Shown in pieces: positions 47,946 through 57,417 of a stretch of 64,000 bases of DNA (its first letter is position 1; every line of letters begins with the position of its first letter). The stretch is from DASXMT01 sp963803065. GTDB lineage: Bacteria > Actinomycetota > Acidimicrobiia > Acidimicrobiales > RAAP-2. The notes beneath the pieces are model-generated. The model searched no databases. It saw only the letters and a program-made list of their open reading frames with translations, and was not told the DNA's origin. The position numbers and the translations under genes were made by a program. The DNA is taken from contig CAWDKW010000002.1 in assembly GCA_963803065.1 (NCBI GenBank), positions 1 to 64,000 of the forward strand, in the 5' to 3' direction.

Positions 47946-48992
47946 CTAACCGAGGTAGAGACCGGCGACGTCCTCGTAGAGGTGGGGGTCGATCCGCTTC
48001 GGCTTACCCACCGCGTCGGACAGGGGAACCGTGACGATCGCGCCGGCCTGCAGTGCAACCATGGCCCCGAACTCGCCCTCGTGGACCGCAGCCAGGGCGG
48101 CGGCGCCGAACCGGGTGGCCAGCACCCGGTCGAATGCGGTCGGCGACCCGCCGCGCTGGATGTGCCCGAGTACGGTCGACCGGGACTCGTACCCGGTTCG
48201 CAGCTCGATCTCCTCGGCCAGGAAGCCGCCGATCCCGCCCAGGCGGGTGTGACCGAACTGGTCCGCCTTCCCTACTCGTTGGGAGCGCTGGAGCGACTCG
48301 GACTCCTCGCCGCGGGGCAGGGCGCCCTCGGCCACGACGAGGGTGGAGAAGAACCCTCCACCGCCGTGGCGCCGGCGGAGCCGGTCGCAGACGGACTCGA
48401 GCGAGAAGGGGACCTCGGGAATCAGGATCTCGGCGGCACCACCGGCTATGCCGGCATGCACGGCGATCCAGCCGACGTTCCGCCCCATCACCTCGCACAC
48501 GATGACGCGGTGATGGGACTCGGCCGTGGTCTGGAGCCGGTCGATGGCCTCGGTGGCGATCTGGACGGCGGTGTCGAACCCGAAGGTCACCTCGGTCCCG
48601 GAGAGGTCGTTGTCGATGGTCTTGGGGACGCCCACGACCGGGAGGCCCCGTCGGTAGAGCCGGTCGGCCGCGCCCAGGGTGTCGTCCCCGCCGATGGCCA
48701 CGATGGCATCGAGCCCGAGGGATTTCATGGTGGCCTCGACCCGGTCCGGGCCCTCGGCGGTGGCAAAGGGATTGGTCCGGGACGAGCCCAGGATCGTCCC
48801 GCCCTTACTCAGGATCGATCGGCACTGGTCGGGGTGGAGCGGGACGGTGTGGTTCTCGACCATGCCCAGCCATCCGTCCAGGATGCCGACGAATTCGTCG
48901 CCGTGGCGGGCGGCTCCCCCGAGGACCACGGCCCGTATGACCGCGTTCAACCCCGGACAATCGCCTCCACCGGTGAGCACGCCGATCCGCAT
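47946..48992 (-). CDS. 6-phosphofructokinase, PPi-dependent type
   Basis: 348 residues. GVLTGGGDCPGLNAVIRAVV, IVAIGGDDTLGAADRLYRRG, VGVPKTIDNDLSGTEVTFGF and VCEVMGRNVGWIAVHAGIAG define the PfkA family. GGDDT (instead of GGDGS) and PKTIDND (instead of PGTIDND) are the two residues that mark pyrophosphate as phosphoryl donor. It would make glycolysis reversible at this step. Full length, minus strand, ends 71 bp from galT. Confidence 0.9.
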   Translation of the reverse strand: MRIGVLTGGGDCPGLNAVIRAVVLGGAARHGDEFVGILDGWLGMVENHTVPLHPDQCRSILSKGGTILGSSRTNPFATAEGPDRVEATMKSLGLDAIVAIGGDDTLGAADRLYRRGLPVVGVPKTIDNDLSGTEVTFGFDTAVQIATEAIDRLQTTAESHHRVIVCEVMGRNVGWIAVHAGIAGGAAEILIPEVPFSLESVCDRLRRRHGGGGFFSTLVVAEGALPRGEESESLQRSQRVGKADQFGHTRLGGIGGFLAEEIELRTGYESRSTVLGHIQRGGSPTAFDRVLATRFGAAALAAVHEGEFGAMVALQAGAIVTVPLSDAVGKPKRIDPHLYEDVAGLYLG

Positions 48993-49016
48993 GCCTTCAT
49001 GGTAGGGAGCGCGGGC

Positions 49017-50369
49017 TCATCGGGGTGCAGCCAGGCTCCGCAGCGCCTGCCGGGTAACCGAGCGCTCGAGCTCGAACACCGGGACCAGTGCCTGCACCAT
49101 GTCGGGCTCGAGTGGCACCAGGTGCTCGATGCCGGGCGTGCCCAGATATCCGGCCAGGAACGCCCGGCGGTTCCGTGCTTCCCACGCCTGGGCCAGCTCG
49201 GTCAGTCGGAGCCGGCCGCTCGGGTCCCGCTCGATGGCGGCCACCTCGGCGACGTGGTGGAAGGACCAGAGCATGTCGGCCACGTCGGCCAACGGTGACC
49301 GATAGACCGCTCCGGGCAGGGTCAGCATGCCGGTACCGGACCCCTGGACGCCCCCGGGCGAGAAGTCGACGACGAACCAACCGACGTCGGTCCGGCTCAC
49401 CCGGCCGAGATGGAAGTCACCGTGGGTCCGGATGGCCGCGGCCCCGACCGGGGACCCCCGGAGGTCGCCCAGGACGGCGTCGACGTCCTCATCGATCTGG
49501 TCGGGGTCGGCGGCGGCCACGGCCTCCTCGACCGCCGCCACCCACGCGGACACATCGCCCGCTCGGCGCCCGAACGCCTGCTCGAGCCCGAGATGCATGC
49601 GCGCCGTCATGGTGCCGAGGTGCCGCGCCTCGGTGGCGAAGTCCCCCCCGGCCTGCTCGGGCGGGCCGCCCAGGGCGTACAGGTCTCGCAGCGAGGTCAG
49701 CGCCAGCGCCCACCCTCCCGTCCCGCCGGCCTGGTAGTCCTGGGCAACCCCGAGGTCTCTGCCGCTCCGGCGCCAGAGTGCGTACGGAGCGGGGATGTGG
49801 TTGAACCCGACCTCATCAAGGGCCACGACGAGCTCGAGCCCGGGGTGTGGGCCCTCCTGCACCGGCAGCTGTTGGTAGACGGTGAAGGCCAGGCGGTCGT
49901 CGAAGGTGAGCATCACCGAGTCGCAGGTGGTCCAGACCCGCCGGACCCGCTCCGGCTCCCCGTCCCCCCCACCGACCACACCCAACAGCAACAGCGCGAG
50001 CTCCGCGTCAGACAGGGCGTCGAAGACGACGGCCATGCCGTGCTCGTCCTCGAGCAGGCCGAGGGGAGCGTCGTCGGCATCGGCCAGGAAGCGCACGTCG
50101 TCGCCCGGCGCCCGGAGCCCGATGACCGCGTGGACGGCGATCTCGTCCACGCCCGCCACCTCGGCCACCACCGAGATCAGCCCCGGTCGCCCACGGCGGA
50201 GCAGGTCGGCACTGGTGATGGCCACCGACGCCGGTGCGACGTCGACGAGCGCCTGGCCGGCCGATCCCGTCCATCCCGGCTGCCGATTGACGAAGGCCGC
50301 CACCAGCTCGGCCAGCGGGCCGTGGGCCGTGGTCGGCAGCTCTGCGTCCGACGCCTCGAACACGTTCAC
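49017..50369 (-). CDS. maltokinase-like protein
   Basis: 450 residues, GTG start in a GTGA overlap with treS. The N-terminal cap (ELVAAFVNRQPGWTGSAGQA), a SVMLTFDDRLAFTVYQQLPV strand region and the kinase loop IRTHGDFHLGRVSRTDVGWF match actinobacterial maltokinases (Mak/Pep2), which form maltose-1-phosphate. The metal-binding motif reads VVDFSPGG where the family usually has DFEGEP, so one acidic residue is missing. Catalysis should be tested before assuming normal activity. Together with treS it links trehalose to alpha-glucan synthesis by GlgE. Confidence 0.82.
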   Translation of the reverse strand: MNVFEASDAELPTTAHGPLAELVAAFVNRQPGWTGSAGQALVDVAPASVAITSADLLRRGRPGLISVVAEVAGVDEIAVHAVIGLRAPGDDVRFLADADDAPLGLLEDEHGMAVVFDALSDAELALLLLGVVGGGDGEPERVRRVWTTCDSVMLTFDDRLAFTVYQQLPVQEGPHPGLELVVALDEVGFNHIPAPYALWRRSGRDLGVAQDYQAGGTGGWALALTSLRDLYALGGPPEQAGGDFATEARHLGTMTARMHLGLEQAFGRRAGDVSAWVAAVEEAVAAADPDQIDEDVDAVLGDLRGSPVGAAAIRTHGDFHLGRVSRTDVGWFVVDFSPGGVQGSGTGMLTLPGAVYRSPLADVADMLWSFHHVAEVAAIERDPSGRLRLTELAQAWEARNRRAFLAGYLGTPGIEHLVPLEPDMVQALVPVFELERSVTRQALRSLAAPR

Positions 50370-52165
50370 GACAACGCCTCGATGGAGGCGTCCACGACAA
50401 AGGACAGCTCACCGGTCAGGGACACCACCGGCGGCACCAGCTCGAACCACTGGTAGCCGTAGGGAGCCAGGGTGACCGGATAGGGGTCGATACCCACGAG
50501 CGGGAACGGCACCCGGCCGAGCAGCTCCACCGGCTGGAGATCGTGCCAATGACCCATGTGGAGCTCGGCCGGCTGGGCGAATCGGCTCAGGTTGTGGATG
50601 CACAGGACGGGATTGCCATCGGTGCCCAGCTCGGTGCGGACGAAGGCCAACACCGACGGGTTGGAGCAGGGCAGGACCTCGAACTCGCCCGTGCCGAGCA
50701 CCGGGAATTCCCGCCGGACGGCGAGCATGCGCCGGATCCAGTGCAGGAAGGAGCTGGGGTTGCGCTGCTGGGCCTCAACGTTCACCGCTTGGAACCCGTA
50801 CACCGGGTCCATGAGCGGCGGCAGGTACAGCTGGGCGAAGTCGGCCCGGCTGAAGCCGCCGTTCCGGTCGGGGGTCCACTGCATGGGGGTCCGCACCGAG
50901 TCGCGATCCCCGAGGTAGAGGTTGTCGCCCATCTGCATCTCGTCCCCGTAATAGAGGACGGGGCTGCCGGGGAGGGACAGCAGCAGCGAGTAGAGCAGCT
51001 CGGAGAGCCGGCGGTCGCGGTCGATCAAGGGGGCCAATCGCCGCCCGATGCCCAAGTGCCGCTTCATGCGCGGGTCCTTGGCGTACTCGGCGAACAGGTA
51101 GTCCCGATCCTCGTCGGAGACCATCTCCAAGGTGAGCTCGTCGTGGTTGCGCAAGAAGATGGCCCATTGTCCTCCCGGAGGTGCCGCCGGAGTCTGGGCC
51201 AGGATCTCGGTGATCGGGTACCGCTGCTCTCGCCGAACGGCCATGAACAGCCGCGGCATCAGGGGGAAGTGGAAGCAGAGGTGGCACTCGTCGTCGTCGC
51301 CGAAGTAGTCGGCCACGTCGGCCGGCCATCCGTTGGCTTCGGCCAGGAGGATCCGGCCCGGGTACTTCACGTCGAGCTCGGCCCGTACCCGCCGGATGAA
51401 GGCGTGGGTCTCGGGCAGGTTCTCCCCCGCCGTCCCGTCCTTTTGGAACAGGAAGGGCACGGCGTCGAGGCGGAAGCCGTCCAGCCCCAGGTCGAGCCAG
51501 AACCGGACGACGTCGAGGATGGCGTCGGCCACCTCGGGATTCTCGTAGTTGAGGTCCGGCTGGTGGGAGTAGAAGCGATGCCAGTAGTACTGCTCTCGCA
51601 CCGGGTCGTAGGACCAGTTGGACCGCTCCACGTCGACGAAGACGACGCGGGCCTCCGGCCATCGCTGGTCGTCGTCGTTCCACACGTACCAGTCGGCCTT
51701 GGGGTTCTCCCGGTCCTGGCGGGACTCGAGGAACCAGGGGTGCTGGTCGCTGGTGTGGTTGATGACGAGATCGGCGATGACCCGGATGCCCCGGCTGTGG
51801 GCCTCGTGCAGTAATCGGCGAAGGTCGTCCACCGTTCCATAGTCGGGATGCACGGTGAAGTAGTCGCTGATGTCATACCCACCATCACGTAACGGCGACG
51901 GGTAGAAGGGCAGGAGCCAGAGGCAGTCGACGCCCAGCCATTGCAGGTAGTCGAGCTTGGCGATCAGCCCGGGCAGATCCCCGGTGCCGTCATCGTTGCC
52001 GTCGAAGAAGCCTCGGATCAGGACCTCGTAGAACACGGCGCGCTGAAACCAGCGAGGGTCCTCCTCGGGCGGCGGGAGTGGCTCGCCCGCCGGGGTGGGC
52101 ACGGTGACGCCGCCCGGCTCCACCCGCGGGCCCGCAGGGACGGGTAGGGACGAATCGTGCGTCAC
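50366..52165 (-). CDS. treS: trehalose synthase (maltose alpha-D-glucosyltransferase)
   Basis: 599 residues from the GTG at 52165. A GH13 barrel with RAVFYEVLIRGFFDGNDDGT, VDCLWLLPFYPSPLRDGGYD, GIRVIADLVINHTSDQHPWF, GFRLDAVPFLF (nucleophile Asp), RILLAEANGWPADVADYFGD (acid/base Glu) and FLRNHDELTLEMVSD (third Asp). This set and the length are those of TreS, which interconverts maltose and trehalose. It is coupled to the maltokinase gene by a four-base overlap. Confidence 0.95.
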   Translation of the reverse strand: MTHDSSLPVPAGPRVEPGGVTVPTPAGEPLPPPEEDPRWFQRAVFYEVLIRGFFDGNDDGTGDLPGLIAKLDYLQWLGVDCLWLLPFYPSPLRDGGYDISDYFTVHPDYGTVDDLRRLLHEAHSRGIRVIADLVINHTSDQHPWFLESRQDRENPKADWYVWNDDDQRWPEARVVFVDVERSNWSYDPVREQYYWHRFYSHQPDLNYENPEVADAILDVVRFWLDLGLDGFRLDAVPFLFQKDGTAGENLPETHAFIRRVRAELDVKYPGRILLAEANGWPADVADYFGDDDECHLCFHFPLMPRLFMAVRREQRYPITEILAQTPAAPPGGQWAIFLRNHDELTLEMVSDEDRDYLFAEYAKDPRMKRHLGIGRRLAPLIDRDRRLSELLYSLLLSLPGSPVLYYGDEMQMGDNLYLGDRDSVRTPMQWTPDRNGGFSRADFAQLYLPPLMDPVYGFQAVNVEAQQRNPSSFLHWIRRMLAVRREFPVLGTGEFEVLPCSNPSVLAFVRTELGTDGNPVLCIHNLSRFAQPAELHMGHWHDLQPVELLGRVPFPLVGIDPYPVTLAPYGYQWFELVPPVVSLTGELSFVVDASIEALS

Positions 52166-52178
52166 GGGGCGTCTCTCA

Positions 52179-52988
52179 CTACCGGCCGGTGAATTCCGCC
52201 TGGTTCGGGCCGTGGGCCAGGAAGGACTGGATCCCGATCGTGGCGTCCTCGGTCTCGAACGAGGTGACGAATGCCGCCTTCTCCCGGTCGAGCCCGTCAG
52301 CCAGCGAGCCGTCCAACCCTGTGTCGATGGCCCGTTTGGCCAGGGCCTGGGCGGCAAGGGCCCCACCGGCCAGCGTCCCGGCGAGCGACAGGGACTCGAT
52401 GAGCACCTCGTCGGCCGGGACGACGCGGTCGGCCAAGCCCATCCGGAGGGCTTCGTCGGCCCGGACCTGACGGCCGGTGAGAATGAGGTCCTTTGCCCTC
52501 GATGGTCCGACCAAGCGGGCCAGGCGCTGGGTGCCGCCGCCGCCGGGAACCACCCCGAGCAGGACCTCGGGCTGACCGAAGGTGGCGTTGTCGGCCGCCA
52601 CCCGCATGTCACAGGCGAGCGCCAGCTCGCAGCCCCCTCCCAGCGCATAGCCGTTGACCGCGGCAATGACCATCCGGGGCAGCGCGGCCAAGCCGTCGCC
52701 GGCGGCCCGGAAGCCGTCGGCCACGGTTGCGGCCGAGCCCGGGCCCACGAACTCGGAAACGTCGGCACCGGCGGCGAAGATCCGGGGCCCGCCCCAGAGC
52801 ACCACCGCGCCGGGCGGGTCGGCGGCCAGCTCAGCGACGATGTCCCGCAGTTGTCGCAACACCTCTCCCGAGAGCGCGTTCATCTTGGGGCGGTCGAGCC
52901 GGATCAGGGCCACGCCGTCGTCTCGCCGCTCGACGGTCACGAACCGTCCATCGTCCGACACCGGGTCCGGGCTCTGATCAGCAGTCAC
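52179..52988 (-). CDS. enoyl-CoA hydratase/isomerase family protein
   Basis: 269 residues from the GTG at 52988. Crotonase-fold motifs: VALIRLDRPKMNALSGEVLR, FAAGADVSEFVG (oxyanion hole), NGYALGGGCELALACDMRVA and FGQPEVLLGVVPGGGGTQRL (both catalytic Glu positions filled). It most likely hydrates a 2-enoyl-CoA in fatty-acid or amino-acid breakdown. It ends 13 bp upstream of treS on the same strand; a functional link is not evident. Confidence 0.9.
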   Translation of the reverse strand: MTADQSPDPVSDDGRFVTVERRDDGVALIRLDRPKMNALSGEVLRQLRDIVAELAADPPGAVVLWGGPRIFAAGADVSEFVGPGSAATVADGFRAAGDGLAALPRMVIAAVNGYALGGGCELALACDMRVAADNATFGQPEVLLGVVPGGGGTQRLARLVGPSRAKDLILTGRQVRADEALRMGLADRVVPADEVLIESLSLAGTLAGGALAAQALAKRAIDTGLDGSLADGLDREKAAFVTSFETEDATIGIQSFLAHGPNQAEFTGR

Positions 52989-53082
52989 AACCGCACGGTA
53001 GTCGACGCGCCGGGGGTGACCTGCGGCCCGAGGTCGGCATGTGACGCGGCCGGGGCCATCTCGGCGGACGATCGGGGGCGCG

Positions 53083-53346
53083 CTAGACCGGGTCCACCTC
53101 GATGAGGACGATCTCGGCCCCGGCCCGGGCGAGGTCCGATTCGGCCCTCGGGCCGTTCGAGGGGCTGCTGGCCAGGAGGACACCGTCGCCGTCGGCGGCG
53201 CCGAACGCGGAGTAGTCGTCGCCGAACTGGCCCTTGTAGAGCTGCCGGTCGACCAGGTCGGTGAAGGTGGCTCGGGCGCCGACGTCGAACGGGCCACCAT
53301 CGGTGCAGTCGTTCTGGACATCGATGACGAGGAGGGCGTTGGTCAT
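53083..53346 (-). pseudogene. internally deleted isochorismatase-like hydrolase
   Basis: 87 residues. The start MTNALLVIDVQNDCTDGGPF is that of nicotinamidase/isochorismatase-like hydrolases, but it runs straight into LYKGQFGDDYSAFGAADGDG, which normally lies ~80 residues further on. The segment with the catalytic Lys and the end with the nucleophilic Cys are both missing. It follows an intact cysteine hydrolase gene and is probably a decayed second hydrolase. Confidence 0.55.
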
Positions 53347-53359
53347 GCCGTGCTCGCGG

Positions 53360-53971
53360 TCACGTCAGGGAAAACAGCCCGGCGCGCCAGGGAACCACTT
53401 CTGCAGCGATGTAGGCCATGGCCGCCAGCGCGGCATCGTGGTATTCGGCCGGGCCGCTGGTACAGTCCGACGCCACCGTGACACCGAAATCGCGCTGCTC
53501 GGCCGAGCGGACGGTGGACTCCACGCACACGTTGGTCGCCACCCCGCAGACGAGGAGGCGTTCGACCCCGAGTGAGCGCAGTACCAGTTCGAGGTCCGTG
53601 TACAAGAAGGCGTCGTACCGGTTCTTCTCCACCACGAGGTCGGATTCGAGTGGCTTCAGCTCGTCGGCGACGGCCGCGTCCCAGCCCCCTGCGACCAAGG
53701 TGTCCTCTCCTTCGTGGAACAGGCCTCGGGCCCGGAGCCGCGGGGGGACATCGACATAGTCGGGCCGGAACACGTGCTGGGTGTAGACGACCGGCAGCCC
53801 GGCGGCCCGGGCCTCGGTCACCAACTGCACCGTCTCCGCCACCACCCGCTCGATCTCGAGCATCGGTTCGCCGTTGCGGGCGACCGAGCCCTCGGGGTGG
53901 ACGAAGCCGTTCTGCATGTCGATCACCAACACGGCGGGCAGCGAGGATGGCGCGGGCACGGCTAACCCCAC
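53360..53971 (-). CDS. isochorismatase-like cysteine hydrolase
   Basis: 203 residues. AVLVIDMQNGFVHPEGSVAR (catalytic Asp), VVEKNRYDAFLYTDLELVLR (Lys) and LLVCGVATNVCVESTVRSAE (Cys nucleophile) form the family's triad. The group includes N-carbamoylsarcosine amidase, biuret hydrolase and nicotinamidase. Next to an AtzG-like protein and amidases it probably hydrolyses a small amide or ureide. A GTG at 53971 (overlapping the previous stop) or one at 53959 may be the start. Confidence 0.85.
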   Translation of the reverse strand: MGLAVPAPSSLPAVLVIDMQNGFVHPEGSVARNGEPMLEIERVVAETVQLVTEARAAGLPVVYTQHVFRPDYVDVPPRLRARGLFHEGEDTLVAGGWDAAVADELKPLESDLVVEKNRYDAFLYTDLELVLRSLGVERLLVCGVATNVCVESTVRSAEQRDFGVTVASDCTSGPAEYHDAALAAMAYIAAEVVPWRAGLFSLT

Positions 53972-54180
53972 TCGGCGAAGGTCGGCGTGGGATCGAACAA
54001 CAGCCCCGGGGCCTCGTACCTGGCCTCGGGTACAGCGTGGAGCAGTTCGACCATGCCCCGAAGTCTCGGATAGTCCTCGGTGAAGGTCAGGATCTCCTCG
54101 TCGGAGGCCGGGATGCCGGCTGCGGCCAGCAGCGTGCGCACCGTTGCCTCGTCGGTGGATGTCGGTGTGTCGGTGGTCAT
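53962..54180 (-). CDS. AtzG-like amidase accessory protein (DUF4089-type)
   Basis: 72 residues. After a Thr-rich start, the helices EATVRTLLAAAGIPASDEEI and FTEDYPRLRGMVELLHAV end in APGLLFDPTPTFAEWG. Size, helix pattern and the Pro-Ala..F end resemble AtzG/DUF4089 proteins, which bind and stabilise amidase AtzE (1-carboxybiuret hydrolase). It sits directly between an amidase gene and a cysteine hydrolase gene, the same company AtzG keeps. The assignment rests on pattern and position. Confidence 0.55.
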   Translation of the reverse strand: MTTDTPTSTDEATVRTLLAAAGIPASDEEILTFTEDYPRLRGMVELLHAVPEARYEAPGLLFDPTPTFAEWG

Positions 54181-54259
54181 GTCCGCTTCCTCTCGTCTGA
54201 TGCTCTCTTGGCGTTGATCAAGGCGTTCCCCGGGCCATGGGCCGCATCGGCGGCCGCCA

Positions 54260-55684
54260 CTACGCCGCCACCGCGTCCGCCACCAGGGCGGGCAGGCGGC
54301 GATGCCAGTCGGTGGCCTGTTGGTAGCCGTACCCGGCGCCGAGCAGGCTGGCCTCGTCGAAGTGCCGACCGGCCAGCTGGAGGGACAGGGGCAGTCCCTC
54401 GGCGGTGAAGCCCATGGGCATCACCAGGGCCGGGTTCCCTACCGAGTCCCAGTACGGCGTGTGGACGAACCGGAACACATCCCCGACGTCGAACACGCCG
54501 CCCGCCATGTCGTCGTAGTGGGTGGCTCCGGTGGAGGCGGTCGGCGTGGCCACCATGTCGACGGTCTCGAACAGGGCACCGAGGGCTCGCAGGGCCACCC
54601 GGCGCACCCGCTGGGCCTGCACGAAGTCGGCACCCGACAGGAGGGCCCCCTGGACGACCATACGCCTCGTCCCGAGGAAGAAGTCCCCCCAGCGGCTGCG
54701 CATGTCGGGCAGGTGGTAGGCCAACGCCTCCCCGCCCATGGTCACCATGTCGGCTGCCAGCATCTCGTCGTAGTACGGCAGCACCACCTCGACCACCGTC
54801 GCCCCCAAGCCCTCGAGCACGCCAACCGCGGCGTCGAAGCACGGGGCCACGGCCGGGTCGGCGTCCTCGGGAAAGTGATGGACCCGGTCGACGCCGACGC
54901 GCTTCCCCTCGAGCGATCCCGAGGCCATGTCAGCGGAGAAGTCGGGCACCGACCGGTCGGCACAGTCCGGGTCGCTGGCGTGATAGCCGGCCAGCACTTG
55001 GAGCATCGAGGCGCAGTCCTCCGCCGTCCGGGCCATCGGCCCGATGTGGTCGAGGCTGTAGCCCAACGGCGCGCAACCCGACTTGGGCACCCGGCCGAAC
55101 GTTGGCATCAGGCCGGTGATCCCGCAGAAGGCGGACGGGAGCCTGATGCTGCCGCCGGTGTCGGTGCCGAGACCGCCGAGGAACAGCCCGGCGGCGACGC
55201 CGGACCCGGTGCCCGAGCTCGAGCCGCCCGGCCACGTGTCGGTGTCCCAGGGATTGCGGGGCAACGGGAACGGCTTCGCCGGGTCAGGCGCCCCGCAGGC
55301 GAACTCCATGGTGGTCACCTTGCCGGTGATCACCGCCCCGGCCGATCGGAGGCGGGCCACGACCGGTGCGTCCTTGCCCGCCGCCCATTCCCGATCGAGC
55401 ACCAGGCTGTTGGCCGTGGTCGGTCCCTCGGCGGCGGCGATGATGTCCTTGATGCCGAGCGGGATGCCCTGGAGCGGGCCCCGGTCGATACCGCGGTCGA
55501 GCTCCCGGTCGGCCGCCGTCGCGGTGGCCATGGCCTGTTCGTCGAACCGGGCCAGGTAGGTGCCCAGGACGGCGTCGTGGGCGTCGGCCCGGGCCAGGAC
55601 CGCCTCGGTCAGCGCCACGCTGGTCAGGTCTCCGGCCCGGATGGCCCTGGCGGCTTCGGCAATGGAAAGGGGTATGTCGGTCAT
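54260..55684 (-). CDS. amidase-signature (AS) family hydrolase
   Basis: 474 residues; GGAGGAG lies seven bases before the ATG at 55684. The Ser-cisSer-Lys triad is visible: GIPLGIKDIIAAAEGPTTAN (Lys), WPGGSSSGTGSGVAAGLFLG (cis-Ser) and GLGTDTGGSIRLPSAFCGIT (nucleophile Ser). AS enzymes cleave amides, carbamates or ureides. Its place before an AtzG-like gene and after a dipeptide-type transporter suggests it acts on an imported nitrogen compound, possibly in an AtzE-like manner. Confidence 0.9.
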   Translation of the reverse strand: MTDIPLSIAEAARAIRAGDLTSVALTEAVLARADAHDAVLGTYLARFDEQAMATATAADRELDRGIDRGPLQGIPLGIKDIIAAAEGPTTANSLVLDREWAAGKDAPVVARLRSAGAVITGKVTTMEFACGAPDPAKPFPLPRNPWDTDTWPGGSSSGTGSGVAAGLFLGGLGTDTGGSIRLPSAFCGITGLMPTFGRVPKSGCAPLGYSLDHIGPMARTAEDCASMLQVLAGYHASDPDCADRSVPDFSADMASGSLEGKRVGVDRVHHFPEDADPAVAPCFDAAVGVLEGLGATVVEVVLPYYDEMLAADMVTMGGEALAYHLPDMRSRWGDFFLGTRRMVVQGALLSGADFVQAQRVRRVALRALGALFETVDMVATPTASTGATHYDDMAGGVFDVGDVFRFVHTPYWDSVGNPALVMPMGFTAEGLPLSLQLAGRHFDEASLLGAGYGYQQATDWHRRLPALVADAVAA

Positions 55685-55773
55685 GGCGGTGCTCCTCCTA
55701 GAGATGCTCGATACTGATGGTGGTTGTCTGGTTGCTGGTCGTCGGCTGGTGCAGGTCTGACCGGGCCTCTGCC

Positions 55774-57417
55774 TCAGCTCACCCACACCGTCGTCAGGTT
55801 CACGAACCACGACTTGGGCTCGATGAACCCGTGGACGGACGAGGCCAAGGCTCGGGGGTTCTTGTCGTTGACGACGAAGAGCCACGGGGCGGACTGGGTG
55901 ATGATGTTGCCCGCCTGCGTGTAGAGCTTCGCCCTGGCCACGGGGTCGGTCACCGACTGGGCCTGGGTCAGCAGGCTGTTCACCTGTGGGTCGTCGTAGT
56001 GGGAGATGTTGATGGGCGATCCGCCCATGAACTCGTATTCCCAGAACGCCTCTTGCTGGAAGCTCAGCGAGATGTTGGTGGCGCTGGCACCCCCGGGCAC
56101 CTTCCCCGTCTCGAATTGGGTGAGCATGGTGGCCCACTCCATGGGCTGCAGGTTGATGCGGATACCGACGGCGGCCAGGTCGTGTTGCAGCTCCTCGTTC
56201 ATGGGACCCGGGATCATGTTCCCCGACCCGCTGGTCGGATAGGACACCGTGGCCGTGAAGCCGTTCGGGTACCCGGCCTCCTTCAGCAGTTGCTTGGCCT
56301 TGCTCGGGTCATAGCTGTAGGTGAAGTTGGTGGGGCTGTATGCCGAATTAGCCTGCGGGATGAGCTGGTAGGCGGGGGCGGCCGTCCCATGCAGGAGGTC
56401 GGTGGCCATGGCCTGGCGGTTGATGGCGTAGTTGGCCGCCTGGCGCACCTTCACGTTGTCCCACGGCTTCTGGGTCAGGTCGAAGATCCAGGGCCAGATG
56501 TGGTCGTAGGTGTTCTGCTTGATCTGGAAGCCACTCGACCGGAGCGAGGCGATGTCGTCCGGGGTCGGGTACTCGATCCAGTTGACCTCCCCCGAGCGCA
56601 GGGCGGCGATGCGGGCGGTGGGGTCGGGGATCGGCTTCAAGATGAGCTTCGACAACTTGGGAGCGCCCGCCCAGTACTGCATGTTCGGGCCGAGGACCAG
56701 TTGTTGACCCGTGGTCTCGGAGACGAACTTGAACGGCCCGGTTCCCACCGGCTTGAGGTTGAAGCCCGTGTTGCCCTCCTTCTGGACGGCGGTGGGACTG
56801 GCGAAGTACAGGGTGGCCAGGTCGGACGGCAGGTGCGAATCGGGGGTCTTGGTGGTGAACTGCACCGTCGAGTCGTCGATCTTGGTGTAGCTCTGGATGC
56901 CCGAGGTCAGGGTCTGGGCCTGGGCGGCCACCGCGGCCGAGTAGTACGGGAAGCTCGGGTTGTAGTCACGGTCCAAGTTGAAGATCACCGCGTCGGCGTT
57001 GAACGGCGTCCCGTCCTGGAAGGTCACGCCCGACCGGAGCTTGAACGTCCACACCGTGGCATCGGCGTTCGACGACCACGACGTGGCCAGGTCGGGGATG
57101 ATCCCGGGGACCTTGGTCGACTGCAGCAGGTCGAACCGGGTGAGGCCGTCGTAGAGCGAGTTGCCCACGAACCGGTACCCCTCGTACCCCTGGAGGCCGG
57201 CCAGCTCGGTGTCGAGCGACGGCAGGTTCCCTGCCGTCATGCCCACGATGAGCGTCCCACCCGTTCCCGAACTGGCGGATGCAGGTACAGCGGTGGCGAT
57301 CCCCAGCATCGGAGTCAGCGAGGCCACGACGACGGCCAGGGCAGTCGCTCGGGTGCGGACACGACGCCCCCATCGAGCACGACCTCGACGGGTGGACGAA
57401 CGGGTGAGGATGGGCAA
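55774..57417 (-). CDS. ABC transporter substrate-binding protein (family 5, peptide/nickel type)
   Basis: 547 residues. An Arg-rich n-region and hydrophobic core (ATALAVVVASLTPMLGIATA) with cleavage near ASA make a signal peptide; no lipobox Cys is seen. GGTLIVGMTAGNLPSLDTEL, TWSSNADATVWTFKLRSGVT, FQDGTPFNADAVIFNLDRDY and KVRQAANYAINRQAMATDLL are typical of the SBP_bac_5 family. It probably delivers an oligopeptide-like or amide compound to the permeases encoded upstream. Confidence 0.9.
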   Translation of the reverse strand: MPILTRSSTRRGRARWGRRVRTRATALAVVVASLTPMLGIATAVPASASSGTGGTLIVGMTAGNLPSLDTELAGLQGYEGYRFVGNSLYDGLTRFDLLQSTKVPGIIPDLATSWSSNADATVWTFKLRSGVTFQDGTPFNADAVIFNLDRDYNPSFPYYSAAVAAQAQTLTSGIQSYTKIDDSTVQFTTKTPDSHLPSDLATLYFASPTAVQKEGNTGFNLKPVGTGPFKFVSETTGQQLVLGPNMQYWAGAPKLSKLILKPIPDPTARIAALRSGEVNWIEYPTPDDIASLRSSGFQIKQNTYDHIWPWIFDLTQKPWDNVKVRQAANYAINRQAMATDLLHGTAAPAYQLIPQANSAYSPTNFTYSYDPSKAKQLLKEAGYPNGFTATVSYPTSGSGNMIPGPMNEELQHDLAAVGIRINLQPMEWATMLTQFETGKVPGGASATNISLSFQQEAFWEYEFMGGSPINISHYDDPQVNSLLTQAQSVTDPVARAKLYTQAGNIITQSAPWLFVVNDKNPRALASSVHGFIEPKSWFVNLTTVWVS

